Shown one piece after another: positions 17,961 to 30,300 of a stretch of 64,000 nt of DNA. The stretch's first letter is position 1. Each line of letters starts with the position of its first letter. The DNA comes from Archivesica marissinica (Eukaryota > Mollusca > Bivalvia > Venerida > Vesicomyidae). Where the stretch lies: the NCBI GenBank assembly GCA_014843695.1, contig CM026390.1, positions 16,000,302-16,064,301 of the forward strand, in the 5' to 3' direction. The notes under the pieces were generated by a model that was not told the origin of the DNA, made no database searches, and worked only from the letters and a program-made list of their open reading frames with translations. Both the position numbers and the translations under genes were made by a program.

Positions 17961-18112
17961 AGTGGAGATGACTATTGAAGCAGTATACTTCACGATTCAT
18001 TGGTTCCGGCCATTAATTCATAGAACGCCATTGATGAATGTATGTACAGAATATGGACTGGGAACAATGCTTGTACATTCTAGCTGTAATTATGTATTGT
18101 GTATTATAATAG
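17961..18112 (+). other. unique intron end upstream of ABAT exon A
   Basis: The 18-bp array stops at about 17960 and non-repetitive sequence follows. No coding similarity is visible here. It ends in a T-rich stretch and the AG at 18111-18112 that precedes exon A. The codon just upstream in the exon frame is a stop (TAG, 18110-18112), which fits an intron-exon border at this point. Confidence 0.7.
18090..18112 (+). other. 3' splice acceptor of exon A
   Basis: A T-rich but purine-interrupted tract leads to ATAATAG, with AG at 18111-18112. It is a weak acceptor by eye. It is preferred because the residues gained (I-Y-E-F-K) align with the segment preceding the conserved KYP/RYP of GABA transaminases. 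A second AG at 18126-18127 would also keep the frame and shorten the exon by 15 bases. Confidence 0.6.
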
Positions 18113-18239
18113 ATTTATGAATTTAAGGAGAAGTACCCTGGTATGCTGAGTAAAGCACGGGGACTTGGCACATTCTGTTCCGTGGACTTTAAAGATGCTG
18201 ACACTCGAGATAACGTTATGGAAAGTCTCAGAAAGAAAG
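18113..18239 (+). CDS. ABAT: GABA transaminase (4-aminobutyrate aminotransferase), penultimate coding exon
   Basis: This 127-base exon encodes 42 residues plus the first base of a glycine codon. The readable motifs are EKYPGMLSKARGLGTFCSVD, followed by an acidic DADTRDN stretch and a basic LRKKG end. In animal GABA transaminases the matching segment is the RYP..IS.vRGRGTFCSFD block leading to a nKG just before the conserved glycine-cysteine loop. The enzyme is a PLP-dependent class-III (fold type I) aminotransferase of the mitochondrial matrix. It converts GABA and 2-oxoglutarate to succinate semialdehyde and glutamate in the GABA shunt. This part belongs to the C-terminal small domain; the PLP lysine lies upstream of the window. 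There are no stops or frameshifts, and the exon joins in frame to 49130. One oddity is RGLG where RGRG is usual. A processed or dead copy is unlikely because both splice borders are intact. Confidence 0.9.
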
Positions 18240-18245
18240 GTAGAG
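18238..18245 (+). other. 5' splice donor after exon A
   Basis: The sequence AG|GTAGAG places the intron start at GT 18240-18241. Cutting here leaves a single G in the exon, and the next exon supplies GT, making a glycine codon. Reading on without splicing gives only six more residues of unrelated sequence before TAA. Confidence 0.85.
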
Positions 18246-18313
18246 ACAACACAATCTAATGTTGGTGCTTCGATTTATTAACACAAGCTTCAGAAACCCC
18301 AGGCTAAATTATA

Positions 18314-19257
18314 GTCTAGTTGAATACATTCCAAGCTCTGTTCTAGTTGAATACATTCCAAGCTCTGTTCTAGTTGAATACATTCCAAGCTCTGTTCTAG
18401 TTGAATACATTCCAAGCTCTGTACTAGTTGAATACATTCCAAGCTCTGTTCTAGTTGAATACATTCCACGCTCTGTTCTAGTTGAATACATTCCAAGCTC
18501 TGTTCTAGTTGAATACATTCCAAGCTCTGTACTAGTTGAATACATTCCAAGCTCTGTTCTAGTTGAATACATTCCAAGCTCTGTTCTAGTTGAATACATT
18601 CCAAGCTCTGTATTAGTTGAATACATTCCAAGCTCTGTTCTAGTTGAATACATTCCAAGCTCTGTTCTAGTTGAATACATTCCAAGCTCTGTACTAGTTG
18701 AATACATTCCAAGCTCTGTACTAGTTGAATACATTCCAAGCTCTGTTCTAGTTGAATACATTCCAAGCTCTGTACTAGTTGAATACATTCCAAGCTCTGT
18801 TCTAGTTGAATACATTCCACGCTCTGTTCTAGTTGAATACATTCCAAGCTCTGTTCTAGTTGAATACATTCCAAGCTCTGTACTAGTTGAATACATTCCA
18901 AGCTCTGTTCTAGTTGAATACATTCCAAGCTCTGTTCTAGTTGAATACATTCCAAGCTCTGTATTAGTTGAATACATTCCAAGCTCTGTTCTAGTTGAAT
19001 ACATTCCAAGCTCTGTTCTAGTTGAATACATTCCAAGCTCTGTACTAGTTGAATACATTCCAAGCTCTGTACTAGTTGAATACATTCCAAGCTCTGTTCT
19101 AGTTGAATACATTCCAAGCTCTGTACTAGTTGAATACATTCCAAGCTCTGTTCTAGTAGAATACATTCCAAACTCTGTACTAGTTGAATACATTCCAAGC
19201 TCTGTTCTAGTTAAATACATTCCAAGCTCTGTTCTAGTTGAATACATTCCAAGCTCT
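18314..19257. repeat. 27-bp tandem array, about 35 monomers
   Basis: The monomer contains TTGAATACATTCCAAGCTCT followed by GTTCTAG or GTACTAG. It repeats without indels from just after the start of the last intron. The length is a multiple of 3 with no stop in three frames, so it reads as a repeated nonapeptide VEYIPSSVL on the + strand and also as long open frames on the - strand. Being inside an intron and open on both strands, it is not regarded as coding. Monomer variants are T (TTCTAG), A (TACTAG), I (TATTAG) and one CACGC type. The last copies (19156-19257) carry extra changes, as expected at an array edge. Confidence 0.95.
18455..19156. repeat. 351-bp higher-order repeat, two copies of 13 monomers
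   Basis: The order of monomer variants from the CACGC-type unit (variant base at 18469) is R-T-A-T-T-I-T-T-A-A-T-A-T. It is repeated exactly from the next CACGC-type unit (18820). The TATTAG variant is likewise at 18611 and 18962. Both spacings are 351 bases, which is 13 times 27. The copies are 18455-18805 and 18806-19156. Confidence 0.92.
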
Positions 19258-22200
19258 TTCTTTTGTCGATCATTTTAGAATGATAATTATTTGATAACAT
19301 TATGATTCTCAATCAGATACATTTGGTACTAGCTTGGTTATGTTACAGACTGTACTAGCTTAGCTTGGTTAGGTTACATACTGTACTAGCTTGGTTAGGT
19401 TACAGACTGTACTAGCTTGGTTAGGTTACAGACTGTACTAGCTTGGTTAGGTTACATACTGTACTAGCTCGGTTAGGTTACAGACTGTACTAGCTTGGTT
19501 AGGTTATAGACTGTACTAGCTTGGTTAGGTTACATACTGTACTAGCTTGGTTAGGTTACAGACTGTACTAGCTTGGTTAGGTTACATACTGTACTAGCTT
19601 GGTTAGGTTACATACTGTACTAGCTTGGTTAGTTTACATACTGTACTAGCTTGGTTAGGTTACAGACTGTACTAGCTTGGTTAGGTTACATACTGTACTA
19701 GCTTTGTTAGGTTACCTACTGTACTAGCTTGGTTAGGTTACATACTGTACTAGCTTGGTTAGGTTACATACTGTACTAGCTTGGTTAGGTTACATACTGT
19801 ACTAGCCTGGTTAGGTAACAGACTGTACTAGCTTGGTTAGGTTACAGACTGTACTAGCTTGGTTAGGTTACATAATGCACTAGCTTGGTTAGGTTATAGA
19901 CTGTACTAGCTTGGTTAGGTTACATACTGTACTAGCTTGGTTAGGTTACATACTGTACTAGCTTGGTTAGGTTACAGACTGTACTAGCTTGGTTAGGTTA
20001 CATACTGTACTAGCTTGGTTAGGTTACATACTGTACTAGCTTGGTTAGGTTACATACTGTACTAGCTTGGTTAGGTTACATACTGTATTAGCTTGGTTAG
20101 GTTACATATGGTACTAGCTTGGTTAGGTTACAGATTGTACTAGCTTGGTTAGGTTACAGACTGTACTAGCTTGGTTAGGTTACAGACTCTACTAGCTTGG
20201 TTAGGTTTCAGACTGTACTAGCTTGGTTAGGTTACAGATTGTACTAGCTTGGTTAGGTTACATACTGTACTAGCTTGATTAGGTTACATACGGTACTAGC
20301 TTGGTTAGGTTACATACTGTACTAGCTTGGTTAGGTTACATACTGTATTAGCTTGGTTAGGTTACATACTGTACTAGCTTGGTTAGGTTACAGATTGTAC
20401 CAGCTGGGTTAGGTTACATACTATACTAACTTGGTTAGGTTACATTATGTACTAGCTTGGTTAGGTTATAGACTGTACTAGCTTGGTTAGGTTACATACT
20501 GTATTAGCTTGGTTAGTTTACATACTGTACTAGCTTGGTTAGGTTACAGACTGTACTAGCTTGGTTAGGTTACATACTGTATTAACTTGGTTAGGTTACA
20601 TACGGTACTAGCTTGGTTAGGTTACATACTGTACTAGCTTGGTTAGGTTACATACTGTACTAGTTTGGTTAGGTTACAGACTGTACTAGCTTGGTTAGGT
20701 TACAGACTGTACTAGCTTGGTTAGGTTACATAATGTACTAGCTTGGTTAGGTTACAGACTGTACTAGCTTGGTTAGGTCACAGACTGTACTAGCTTGGTT
20801 AGGTTACAGACTGTACTAGCTTGGTTAGGTTACAGACTGTACTAGCTTGGTTAGGTTACATACTGTACTAGCTTGGTTAGGTTACATACTGTACTAGCTT
20901 GGTTAGGTTACAGACTGTACTAGCTTGGTTAGGTTACATACTGTACTAGCATGGTTAGGTTACATACTGTACTAGCTTGGTTAGGTTACATACTGTACTA
21001 GCTTGGTTAGGTTACATACTGTACTAGCTTGGTTAGGTTACAGACTGTACTAGCTTGGTTAGGTTACAGACTGTACTAGCTTGGTTAGGGTACAGACTGT
21101 ACTAGCTTAGTTAGGTTACAGACTGTACTAGCTTGGTTAGGTTACAGATTGTACTAGTTTGGTTAGGTTACAGACTGTACTAGCTTGGTTAGGTTACATA
21201 CTGTACTAGCTTGGTTAGGTTACAGAATGTACTAGCTTGGTTAGGTTACATACTGTACTAGCTTGGTTAGGTTACAGACTGTACTAGCTTGGATAGGTTA
21301 CATACTGTACTAGCGTGGTTAGGTTACATACTGTACTAGCTTGGTTAGGTTACAGACTGTACTAGCTTGGTTAGGTTAATTACTGTACTAGCTTGGTTAG
21401 GTTACATACTGTACTAGCTTGGTTAGGTTACAGACGGTACTAGCTTGGTTAGGTTACAGACTGTACTAGCTTGGTTAGGTTACAGACTGTACTAGCTTGG
21501 TTAGGTTACAGACTGTACTAGCTTGGTTAGGTTACATACTGTACTAACTTGGTTAGGTTACAGACTGTACTAGCTTGGTTAGGTTACATACTGTACTAGC
21601 TTGGTTAGGTTACATACTGTACTAGCTTGGATAGTTTACATACTGTACTAGCTTAGTTAGGTTACAGACTGTACTAGCTTGGTTAGGTTACATACTGTAC
21701 TAGCTTGGTTAGGTTACCTACTGTACTAGCTTGGTTAGATTACATACTGTACTAGCTTGGTTAGGTTACATACTGTACTAGCTTGGTTAGGTTACAGACT
21801 GTACTAACTTGGTTAGGTTACAGACTGTACTAGCTTGGTTAGGTTACATAATGTACTAGCTTGGTTAGGTTACATAATGCACTAGCTTGATTAGGTTATA
21901 GACTGTACTAGCTTGGATAGGTTACATAATGTACTAGCTTGGTTAGGTTACATACTGTACTAGCTTGGTTAGGTTACAGACTGTACTAGCTTGGTTAGGT
22001 TACATACTGTACTAGCTTGGTTAGGTTATAGACTGTACTAGCTTGGATAGGTTACATACTGTACTAGCTTGGTTAGGTTACCTACTGTACTAGCTTGGTT
22101 AGGTTACAGACTGTACTAGCTTGGTTAGGTTACATACTGTACTAGCTTGGTTAGGTTACATACTGTACTAGCTTGGTTAGGTTACATACTGTACTAGCTT

Positions 22201-25200
22201 GGTTAGGTTACATACTGTATTAGCTTGGTTAGGTTACATACTGTACTAGCTTGGTTAGGTTACAGATTGTACTAGCTTGGTTAGGTTACAGACTGTACTA
22301 GCTTGGTTAGGTTACAGACTGTACTAGCTTGGTTAGGTTTCAGAATGTACTAGCTTGGTTAGGTTACAGACTGTACTAGCTTGGTTAGGTTACATAATGT
22401 ACTAGCTTGGTTAAGTTACAGTCTGTACGAGCTTGGTTAGGTTACAGACTGTACTAGCTTGGTTAAGTTACATACTGTACTAGCTTGGTTAGGTTACATA
22501 CTGTACTAGCTTGGTTAGGTTACATACTGTACTAGCTTGGTTATGTTACAGACTGTACTAGCTTGGTTAGGTTACATACTGTACTAGCTTGGTTAGGTTA
22601 CATACTGTACTAGCTTGGTTAGGTTACATACTGTACTAGCTTGGTTAGGTTACAGACTGTACTAGCTTGGTTAGGTTACAGACTGTACTAGCTTGGTTAG
22701 GTTACATACTGTACTAGCTTGGTTAGGTTACAGAATGTACTAGCTTGGTTAGGTTACAGACTGTACTAGCTTGGTTAGGCTACATACTGTACTAGCTTGG
22801 TTAGGTTACATACTGTACTAGCTTGGTTAGGTTACATACTGTACTAGCTTGGTTAGTTTACATACTGTACTAGCTTAGTTAGGTTACAGACTGTACTAGC
22901 TTGGTTAGGTTACATACTGTACTAGCTTGGTTAGGTTACCTACTGTACTAGCTTGGTTAGGTTACATACTGTACTAGCTTGGTTAGGTTACATACTGTAC
23001 TAGCTTGGTTAGGTTACATACTGTACTAACTTGGTTAGGTTACAGACTGTACTAGCTTGGTTAGGTTACATACTGTACTAGCTTGGTTAGGTTACATAAT
23101 GCACTAGCTTGGTTAGGTTATAGACTGTACTAGCTTGGATAGGTTACATACTGTACTAGCTTGGTTAGGTTACATACTGTACTAGCTTGGTTAGGTTACA
23201 GACTGTACTAGCTTGGTTAGGTTACATACTGTACTAGCTTGGTTAGGTTACATACTGTACTAGCTTGTTTAGGTTACATACTGTACTAGCTTGGTTAGGT
23301 TACATACTGTATTAGCTTGGTTAGGTTACATACTGTACTAGCTTGGTTAGGTTACAGATTGTACTAGCTTGGTTAGGTTACAGACTGTACTAGCTTGGTT
23401 AGGTTACATACTGTACTAGCTTGGTTAGGTTTCAGAATGTACTAGCTTGGTTAGGTTACAGACTGTACTAGCTTGGTTAGGTTACATACTGTACTAGCTT
23501 GGTTAGGTTACATACGGTACTAGCTTGGTTAGGTTACATACTGTACTAGCTTGGTTAGGTTACATACTGTATTAGCTTGGTTAGGTTACATACTGTACTA
23601 GCTTGGTTAGGTTACAGATTGGAATAGCTTGGTTAGGTTACATAATGTACTAGCTTGGTTAGGTTACAGACTGTACTAGCTTGGTTAGATTACAGACTGT
23701 ACTAGCTTGGTTAGGTTACAGACTGTACTAGCTTGGTTAGGTTACAGACTGTACTAGCTTGGTTAGGTTACATACTGTACTAGCTTGGTTAGGTTACATA
23801 CTGTACTAGCTTGGTTAGGTTACAGACTGTACTAGCTTGGTTAGGTTACATACTGTACTAGCTTGGTTAGGTTACATACTGTACTAGCTTGGTTAGGTTA
23901 CATACTGTACTAGCTTGGTTAGGTTACAGACTGTACTAGCTTGGTTAGGTTACAGACTGTACTAGCTTGGTTAGGTTACAGACTGTACTAGCTTGGTTAG
24001 GTTACAGAATGTACTAGCTTGGTTAGGTTACAGACTGTACTAGTTTGGATAGGTTACAGACTGTACTAGCTTGGTTAGGTTACATACTGTACTAGCTTGG
24101 TTAGGTTACAGAATGTACTAGCTTTGTTAGGTTACAGAATGTACTAGCTTGGTTAGGTTACATACTGTACTAGCTTGGTTAGGTTACAGACTGTACTAGC
24201 TTGGTTAGGTTACATACTGTACTAGCTTGGTTAGGTTACATACTGTACTAGCTTGGTTAGGTTACAGACTGTACTAGCTTGGTTAGGTTACATACTGTAC
24301 TAGCTTGGTTAGGTTACATACTGTACTAGCTTGGTTAGGTTACAGAATGTACTAGATTGGTTAGGTTACTGTGTGTACTAGCTTGGTTAGGTTATAGTGT
24401 GTACTAGCTTGGTTAGGTTATAGTGTGTACTAGCTTGGTTAGGTTACATACTGTACTAGCTTGGTTAGGTTACAGACTGTACTAGCTTGGTTAGGTTACA
24501 GACTGTACTAGCTTGGTTAGGTTACAGACTGTACTAGCTTGTTTAGGTTACAGACTGTACTAGCTTGGTTAGGTTACATACTGTACTAGCTTGGTTAGGT
24601 TACAGACTGTACTAGCTTAGTTAGGATACAGACTGTACTAGCTTGGTTAGGTTACATACTGTACTAGCTTGGTTTGGTTACATACTGTACTAGCTTGGTT
24701 AGGTTACAGACTGTACTAGATTGGTTAGGTTACATAATGTACTAGCTTGGTTAAGTTACAGTCTGTACGAGCTTGGTTAGGTTACAGACTGTACTAGCTT
24801 GGTTAGTATACATACTGTACTAGCTTGGTTAGGTTACATACTGTACTAGCTTGGTTAGGTTACATACTGTACTAGCTTGGTTAGGTTACAGACTGTACTA
24901 GCTTGGTTAGGTTACATACTGTACTAGCTTGGTTAGGTTACATAATGTACTAGCTTGGTTAGGTTACATACTGTACTAGCTTGGTTAGGTTACAGACTGT
25001 ACTAGCTTGGTTAGGTTACAGACTGTACTAGATTGGTTAGGTTACAGACTGTACTAGCTTAGTTAGGTTACAGACTGTACTAGCTTGGTTAGGTTACAGA
25101 CTGTACTAGTTTGGTTAGGTTACAGACTGTACTAGCTTGGTTAGGTTACATACTGTACTAGCTTGGTTAGGTTACATAATGTACTAGCTTGGTTAGGTTA

Positions 25201-26779
25201 CATAATGTACTAGCTTGGTTAGGTTACATACTGTACTAGCTTGGTTAGGTTACAGACTGTACTAGCTTGGTTAGGTTACATACTGTACTAGCGTGGTTAG
25301 GTTACATACTGTACTAGCTTGGTTAGGTTACAGACTGTACTAGCTTGGTTAGGTTAATTACTGTACTAGCTTGGTTAGGTTACATACTGTACTAGCTTGG
25401 TTAGGTTACAGACTGTACTAGCTTGGTTAGGTTACATACTGTACTAGCTTGGTTATGTTACAGACTGTACTAGCTTGGTTAGGTTACAGACTGTACTAGC
25501 TTGGTTAGGTTACATACTGTACTAGCTTGGTTAGGTTACAGACTGTACTAACTTGGTTAGGTTACATAATGTACTAGATTGGTTAGGTTACTGTGTGTAC
25601 TAGCTTGGTTAGTTTATAGTGTGTACTAGCTTGGTTAGGTTATAGTGTGTACTAGCTTGGTTAGGTTACATACTGTACTAGCTTGGATAGGTTACAGACT
25701 GTACTAGCTTGGTTAGGTTACAGACTGTACTAGCTTGGTTAGGTTACAGACTGTACTAGCTTGGTTAGGTTACAGACTGTACTAGCTTGGTTAGGTTACA
25801 TACTGTACTAGCTTGGTTAGGTTACAGACTGTACTAGCTTGGTTAGGATACAGACTGTACTAGCTTGGTTAGGTTACATACTGTACTAGATTGGTTTGGT
25901 TACGTACTGTACTAGCTTGGTTAGGTTACATACTGTACTAGCTTGGTTAGGTTACAGACTGTACCAGATTGGTTAGGTTACATAATGTACTAGCTTGGTT
26001 AAGTTACAGTCTGTACGAGCTTGGTTAGGTTACAGACTGTACTAGCTTGGTTATGTTACATACTGTACTAGCTTGGTTAGGTTACATACTGTACTAGCTT
26101 GGTTAGGTTACATACTGTACTAGCTTGGTTAGGTTACAGACTGTACTAGCTTGGTTAGGTTACAGACTGTACTAGCTTGGTTAGGTTACATACTGTACTA
26201 GCTTGGTTAGGTTACAGACTGTACTAGCTTGGTTAGGTTACAGCATGTACTAGCTTGATTAGGTTACAGAATATACTAGCTTAGTTTGGTTAGGTTACAG
26301 ACTGTACTAGCTTGGTTAGGTTACAGACTGTACTAGCTTGGTTTGGTTACATACTGTACTAGCTTGGTTTGGTTACATACTGTACTAGCTTGGTTAGGTT
26401 ACAGACTGTACTAGCTTGGTTTGGTTACATACTGTACTAGCTTGGTTTGGTTACAGACTGTACTAGCTTGGTTAGTTTACAGACTGTACTAGCTTGGTTA
26501 GGTTACATACTGTACTAGTTTGGTTAGGTTACAGACTGTACTAGCTTGGTTAGGTTACAGTGTGTACTAGCTTGGTTAGGTTATATACTGTACTAGCTTG
26601 GTTAGGTTACATACTGTACTAGCTTGGTTAGGTTACATACTGTACTAGCTTGGTTAGGTTACAGACTGTACTAGCTTGGTTAGGTTGCAGACTGTACTAG
26701 TTTGGTTAGGTTACAGACTGTACTAGCTTGGTTAGGTTACGTACTGTACTAGCTTGGTTAGGTTACATACTGTACTAGC

Positions 26780-29700
26780 ATGGTTAGGTTACATACTGTA
26801 CTAGCTTGGTTAGGTTACATACTGTACTATCTTTGTTAGGTTACATACTGTATTAGCTTGGTTAGGTTACATACTGTACTAGCTTGGTTAGGTTACAGAC
26901 TGTACTAGCTTAGCTTGGTTAGGTTACATACTGCACTAGCTTGGTTAGGTTACAGACTGTACTAGCTTGGTTAGGTTACAGACTGTACTAGCTTGGTTAG
27001 GTTACAGACTGTACTAGCTTGGTTAGGTTACATACTGTACTAGCTTGGTTAGGTTACATACTGTACTAGCTTGGTTAGGTTACAGACTGTACTAGCTTGG
27101 TTAGGTTACAGAATGTACTAGATTGGTTAGGTTACAGTGTGTACTAGCTTGGTTAGGTTATATACTGTACTAGCTTGGTTAGGTTACATACTGTACTAGC
27201 TTGGTTAGGTTACATACTGTACTAGCTTGGTTAGGTTACAGACTGTACTAGCTTGGTTAGGTTACATACTGTACTAGATTTGTTAGGTTGCAGATTGTAC
27301 TAGCTTGGTTAGGTTACAGACTGTACTAGCTTGGTTAGGTTACAGACTGTACTAGCTTGGTTAGGTTACAGATTGTACTAGCTTGGTTAGGTTACATACT
27401 GTACTAGCTTGGTTAGGTTACAGACTGTACTAGCTTGGTTAGGTTACATACTGTATTAGCTTGGTTAGGTTACATACTTTACTAGCTTGGTTAGGTTACA
27501 GACTGTACTAGCTAAGCTTGGTTAGGTTACATACTGTATTAACTTGGTTAGGTTACATACTGTACTAGCTTGGTTAGGTTACATACTGTACTAGCTTGGT
27601 TGGGTTACATACTGTATTAGCTTGGTTAGGTTACATACTGTACTAGCTTGGTTAGGTTACAGACTGTACTAGCTTAGCTTGGTTAGGTTACATACTGTAC
27701 GAGCTTGGTTAGGTTACAGACTGTACTAGCTTGGTTAGGTTACAGACTGTACTAGCTTGGTTAGGTTACAGACTGTACTAGCTTGGTTAGGTTACAGACT
27801 GTACTAGCTTGGTTAGGTTACATACTGTACTAGCTTGGTTAGGTTACCGACTATACTAGCTTGGTTAGGTTACAGAATGTACTAGATTGGTTAGGCTACT
27901 GTGTGTACTAGCTTGGTTAGGTTATAGTGTGTACTAGCTTGGTTAGGTTATAGTGTGTACTAGCTTGGTTAGGTTTCATACTGTACTAGCTTGGTTAGGT
28001 TACAGACTGTACTAGCTTGGTTAGGTTACAGATTGTACTAGCTTGGTTAGGTTACATACTGTACTAGCTTGGTTTGGTTACATACTGTACTAGTTTGGTT
28101 TGGTTACATACTGTACTAGCTTGGTTAGGTTACAGACTGTACTAGATTGGTTAGGTTACATAATGTACTAGCTTGGTTAAGTTACAGTGTGTACTAGCTT
28201 GGTTAGGTTACAGAATGTATTAGCTTGGTTAGGTTACATACTGTACTAGCTTGGTTAGGTTACATACTGTATTAGCTTGGTTAGGTTACATACTGTACTA
28301 GCTTGGTTAGGTTACAGACTGTACTAGCTTGGTTAGGTTACAGACTGTACTAGCTTGGTTAGGTTACATACTGTACTAGCTTGGTTAGGTTACAGACTGT
28401 ACTAGCTTGGTTAGGTTACAGCATGTACTAGCTTGGTTAGGTTACAGACTCTACTAGCTTAGTTTGGTTAGGTTACAGACTGTACTAGCTTGGTTAGGTT
28501 ACAGACTGTACTAGCTCTGTTTGGTTACATACTGTACTAGCTTGGTTTGGTTACATACTGTACTAGCTTGGTTAGGTTACAGACTGTACTAGCTTGGTTA
28601 GATTACAGACTGTTCTAGCTTGGTTAGGTTACAGACTGTACTAGCTTGGTTTGGTTACATACTGTACTAGCTTGGTTAGGTTACAGACTGTACTAGTTTG
28701 GTTAGTTTACAGACTGTACTAGCTTGGTTAGGTTACATACTGTACTAGTTTGGTTAGGTTACAGACTGTACTAGCTTGGTTAGGTTACAGTGTGTACTAG
28801 CTTGGTTAGGTTATATACTGTACTAGCTTGGTTAGGTTACATACTGTACTAGCTTGGTTAGGTTACATACTGTACTAGCTTGGTTAGGTTACAGACTGTA
28901 CTAGCTTGGATAGGTTACAGACTGTACTAGTTTGGTTAGGTTACAGACTGTACTAGCTTGGTTATGTTACGTACTGTACTAGCTTGGTTAGGTTACATTC
29001 TGTACTAGCTTGGTTAGGTTAAATACTGTACTAGCTTGGTTAGGTTACAGACTGTACTAGCTTGGTTATGTTACATACTGTACTGGCTTTGTTAGGTTAC
29101 AGATTGTACTAGCTTGGTTAGGTTACAGACTGTACTAGCTTGGTTAGGTTACAGACTGTACTAGCTTGGTTAGGTTACAGACTGTACTAGCTTGGTTAGG
29201 TTACATACTGTACTAGCTTGGTTAGGTTACAGACTGTACTAGCTTGGTTAGGTTACATACTGTATTAGCTTGGTTAGGTTACATAATGTACTAGCTTGGT
29301 TAGGTTACAGACTGTACTAGCTAAGCTTGGTTAGGTTACATACTGTATTAACATGGTTAGGTTACATACTGTACTAGCTTGGTTAGGTTACATACTGTAC
29401 TAGCTTGGTTAGGTTAAATACTGTATTAGCTTGGTTAGGTTACATTCTGTACTAGCTTGGTTAGGTTACAGACTGTACTAGCTTAGCTTGGTTAGGTTAC
29501 ATACTGTACCAGCTTGGTTAGGTTACAGACTGTACTAGCTTGGTTAGGTTACATACTGTACTAGCTTGGTTAGGATACAGACTGTACTAGCTTGGTTAGG
29601 ATACAGACAGTACTAGTTTGGTTAGGTTACAGTGTGTACTAGCTTGGTTAGGTTACATACTGTACTAGCTTGGTTATGTTACATACTGTACTAGCTTGGT

Positions 29701-30300
29701 TAGGTTACATACTGTACTAGCTTGGTTAGGTTACAGACTGTACTAGCTTGGTTAGGATACAGACAGTACTAGCTTGGTTAGGTTACATACTGTACTAGCT
29801 TGGTTAGGTTACATACTGTACTAGCTTGGTTAGGTTACATACTGTACTAGCTTGGTTAGGTTACATAATGTACTAGCTTGGTTAGATTACATACTGTACT
29901 AGCTTGATTAGGTTACATACTGTACTAGCTTAGCTTGGTTAGATTACAGACTGTACTAGCTTGGTTAGGTTAGATATTGTACTAGCTTGGTTTTTGGTTA
30001 CATACTGTACTAGCTTGGTTAGATTACATACTGTACTAGCTTGATTAGGTTACATACTGTACTAGCTTAGCTTGGTTAGGTTACAGACTGTACTTGCTTG
30101 GTTAGGTTACATACTGTACTAGTTTGGTTAGGATACATACTGTACTAGTTTGGTTAGGTTACAGAGTGTACTAGCTTTGTTAGGTTACAAACTGTACTAG
30201 CTTGGTTAGGTTACATATTGTACTAGCTTGATTAGGTTACATACTGTACTAGCTTGGTTAGGTTACAGACTGTACTAGCTTGGTTAGGTTACAGAATGTA
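26780..30300. repeat. long duplicated block, copy 1 (offset 8,019 bp)
   Basis: This block is collinear with 34800-38319. CTGCACTAGC at 26931 matches 34950, and the five-T interruption at 29991 matches 38010. Both offsets are exactly 8,019, so no net indel separates the copies over at least 3 kb. Other rare variants (CTATCTTTG, TAAGCTTGG, TACCAGC, ACAGACAGTAC) also recur in order. Confidence 0.88.

Noticed and set aside
15214..18120. Open frame running from the 18-bp array into the unique stretch before exon A
   Set aside because: It ends at a stop overlapping exon A in a different frame from the GABA transaminase reading, so the overlap is fortuitous.
18113..18239. Processed pseudogene fragment of ABAT
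   Set aside because: The reading frame is intact, both splice borders are present, and the phase matches the downstream exon; a processed copy would lack the intron.
18259..19278. 339-residue open frame with a repeated VEYIPSSVL nonapeptide
   Set aside because: It lies inside the last ABAT intron, and two frames of the opposite strand are equally open. Its flanks contribute no recognisable domain. It is best explained by the 27-bp period.
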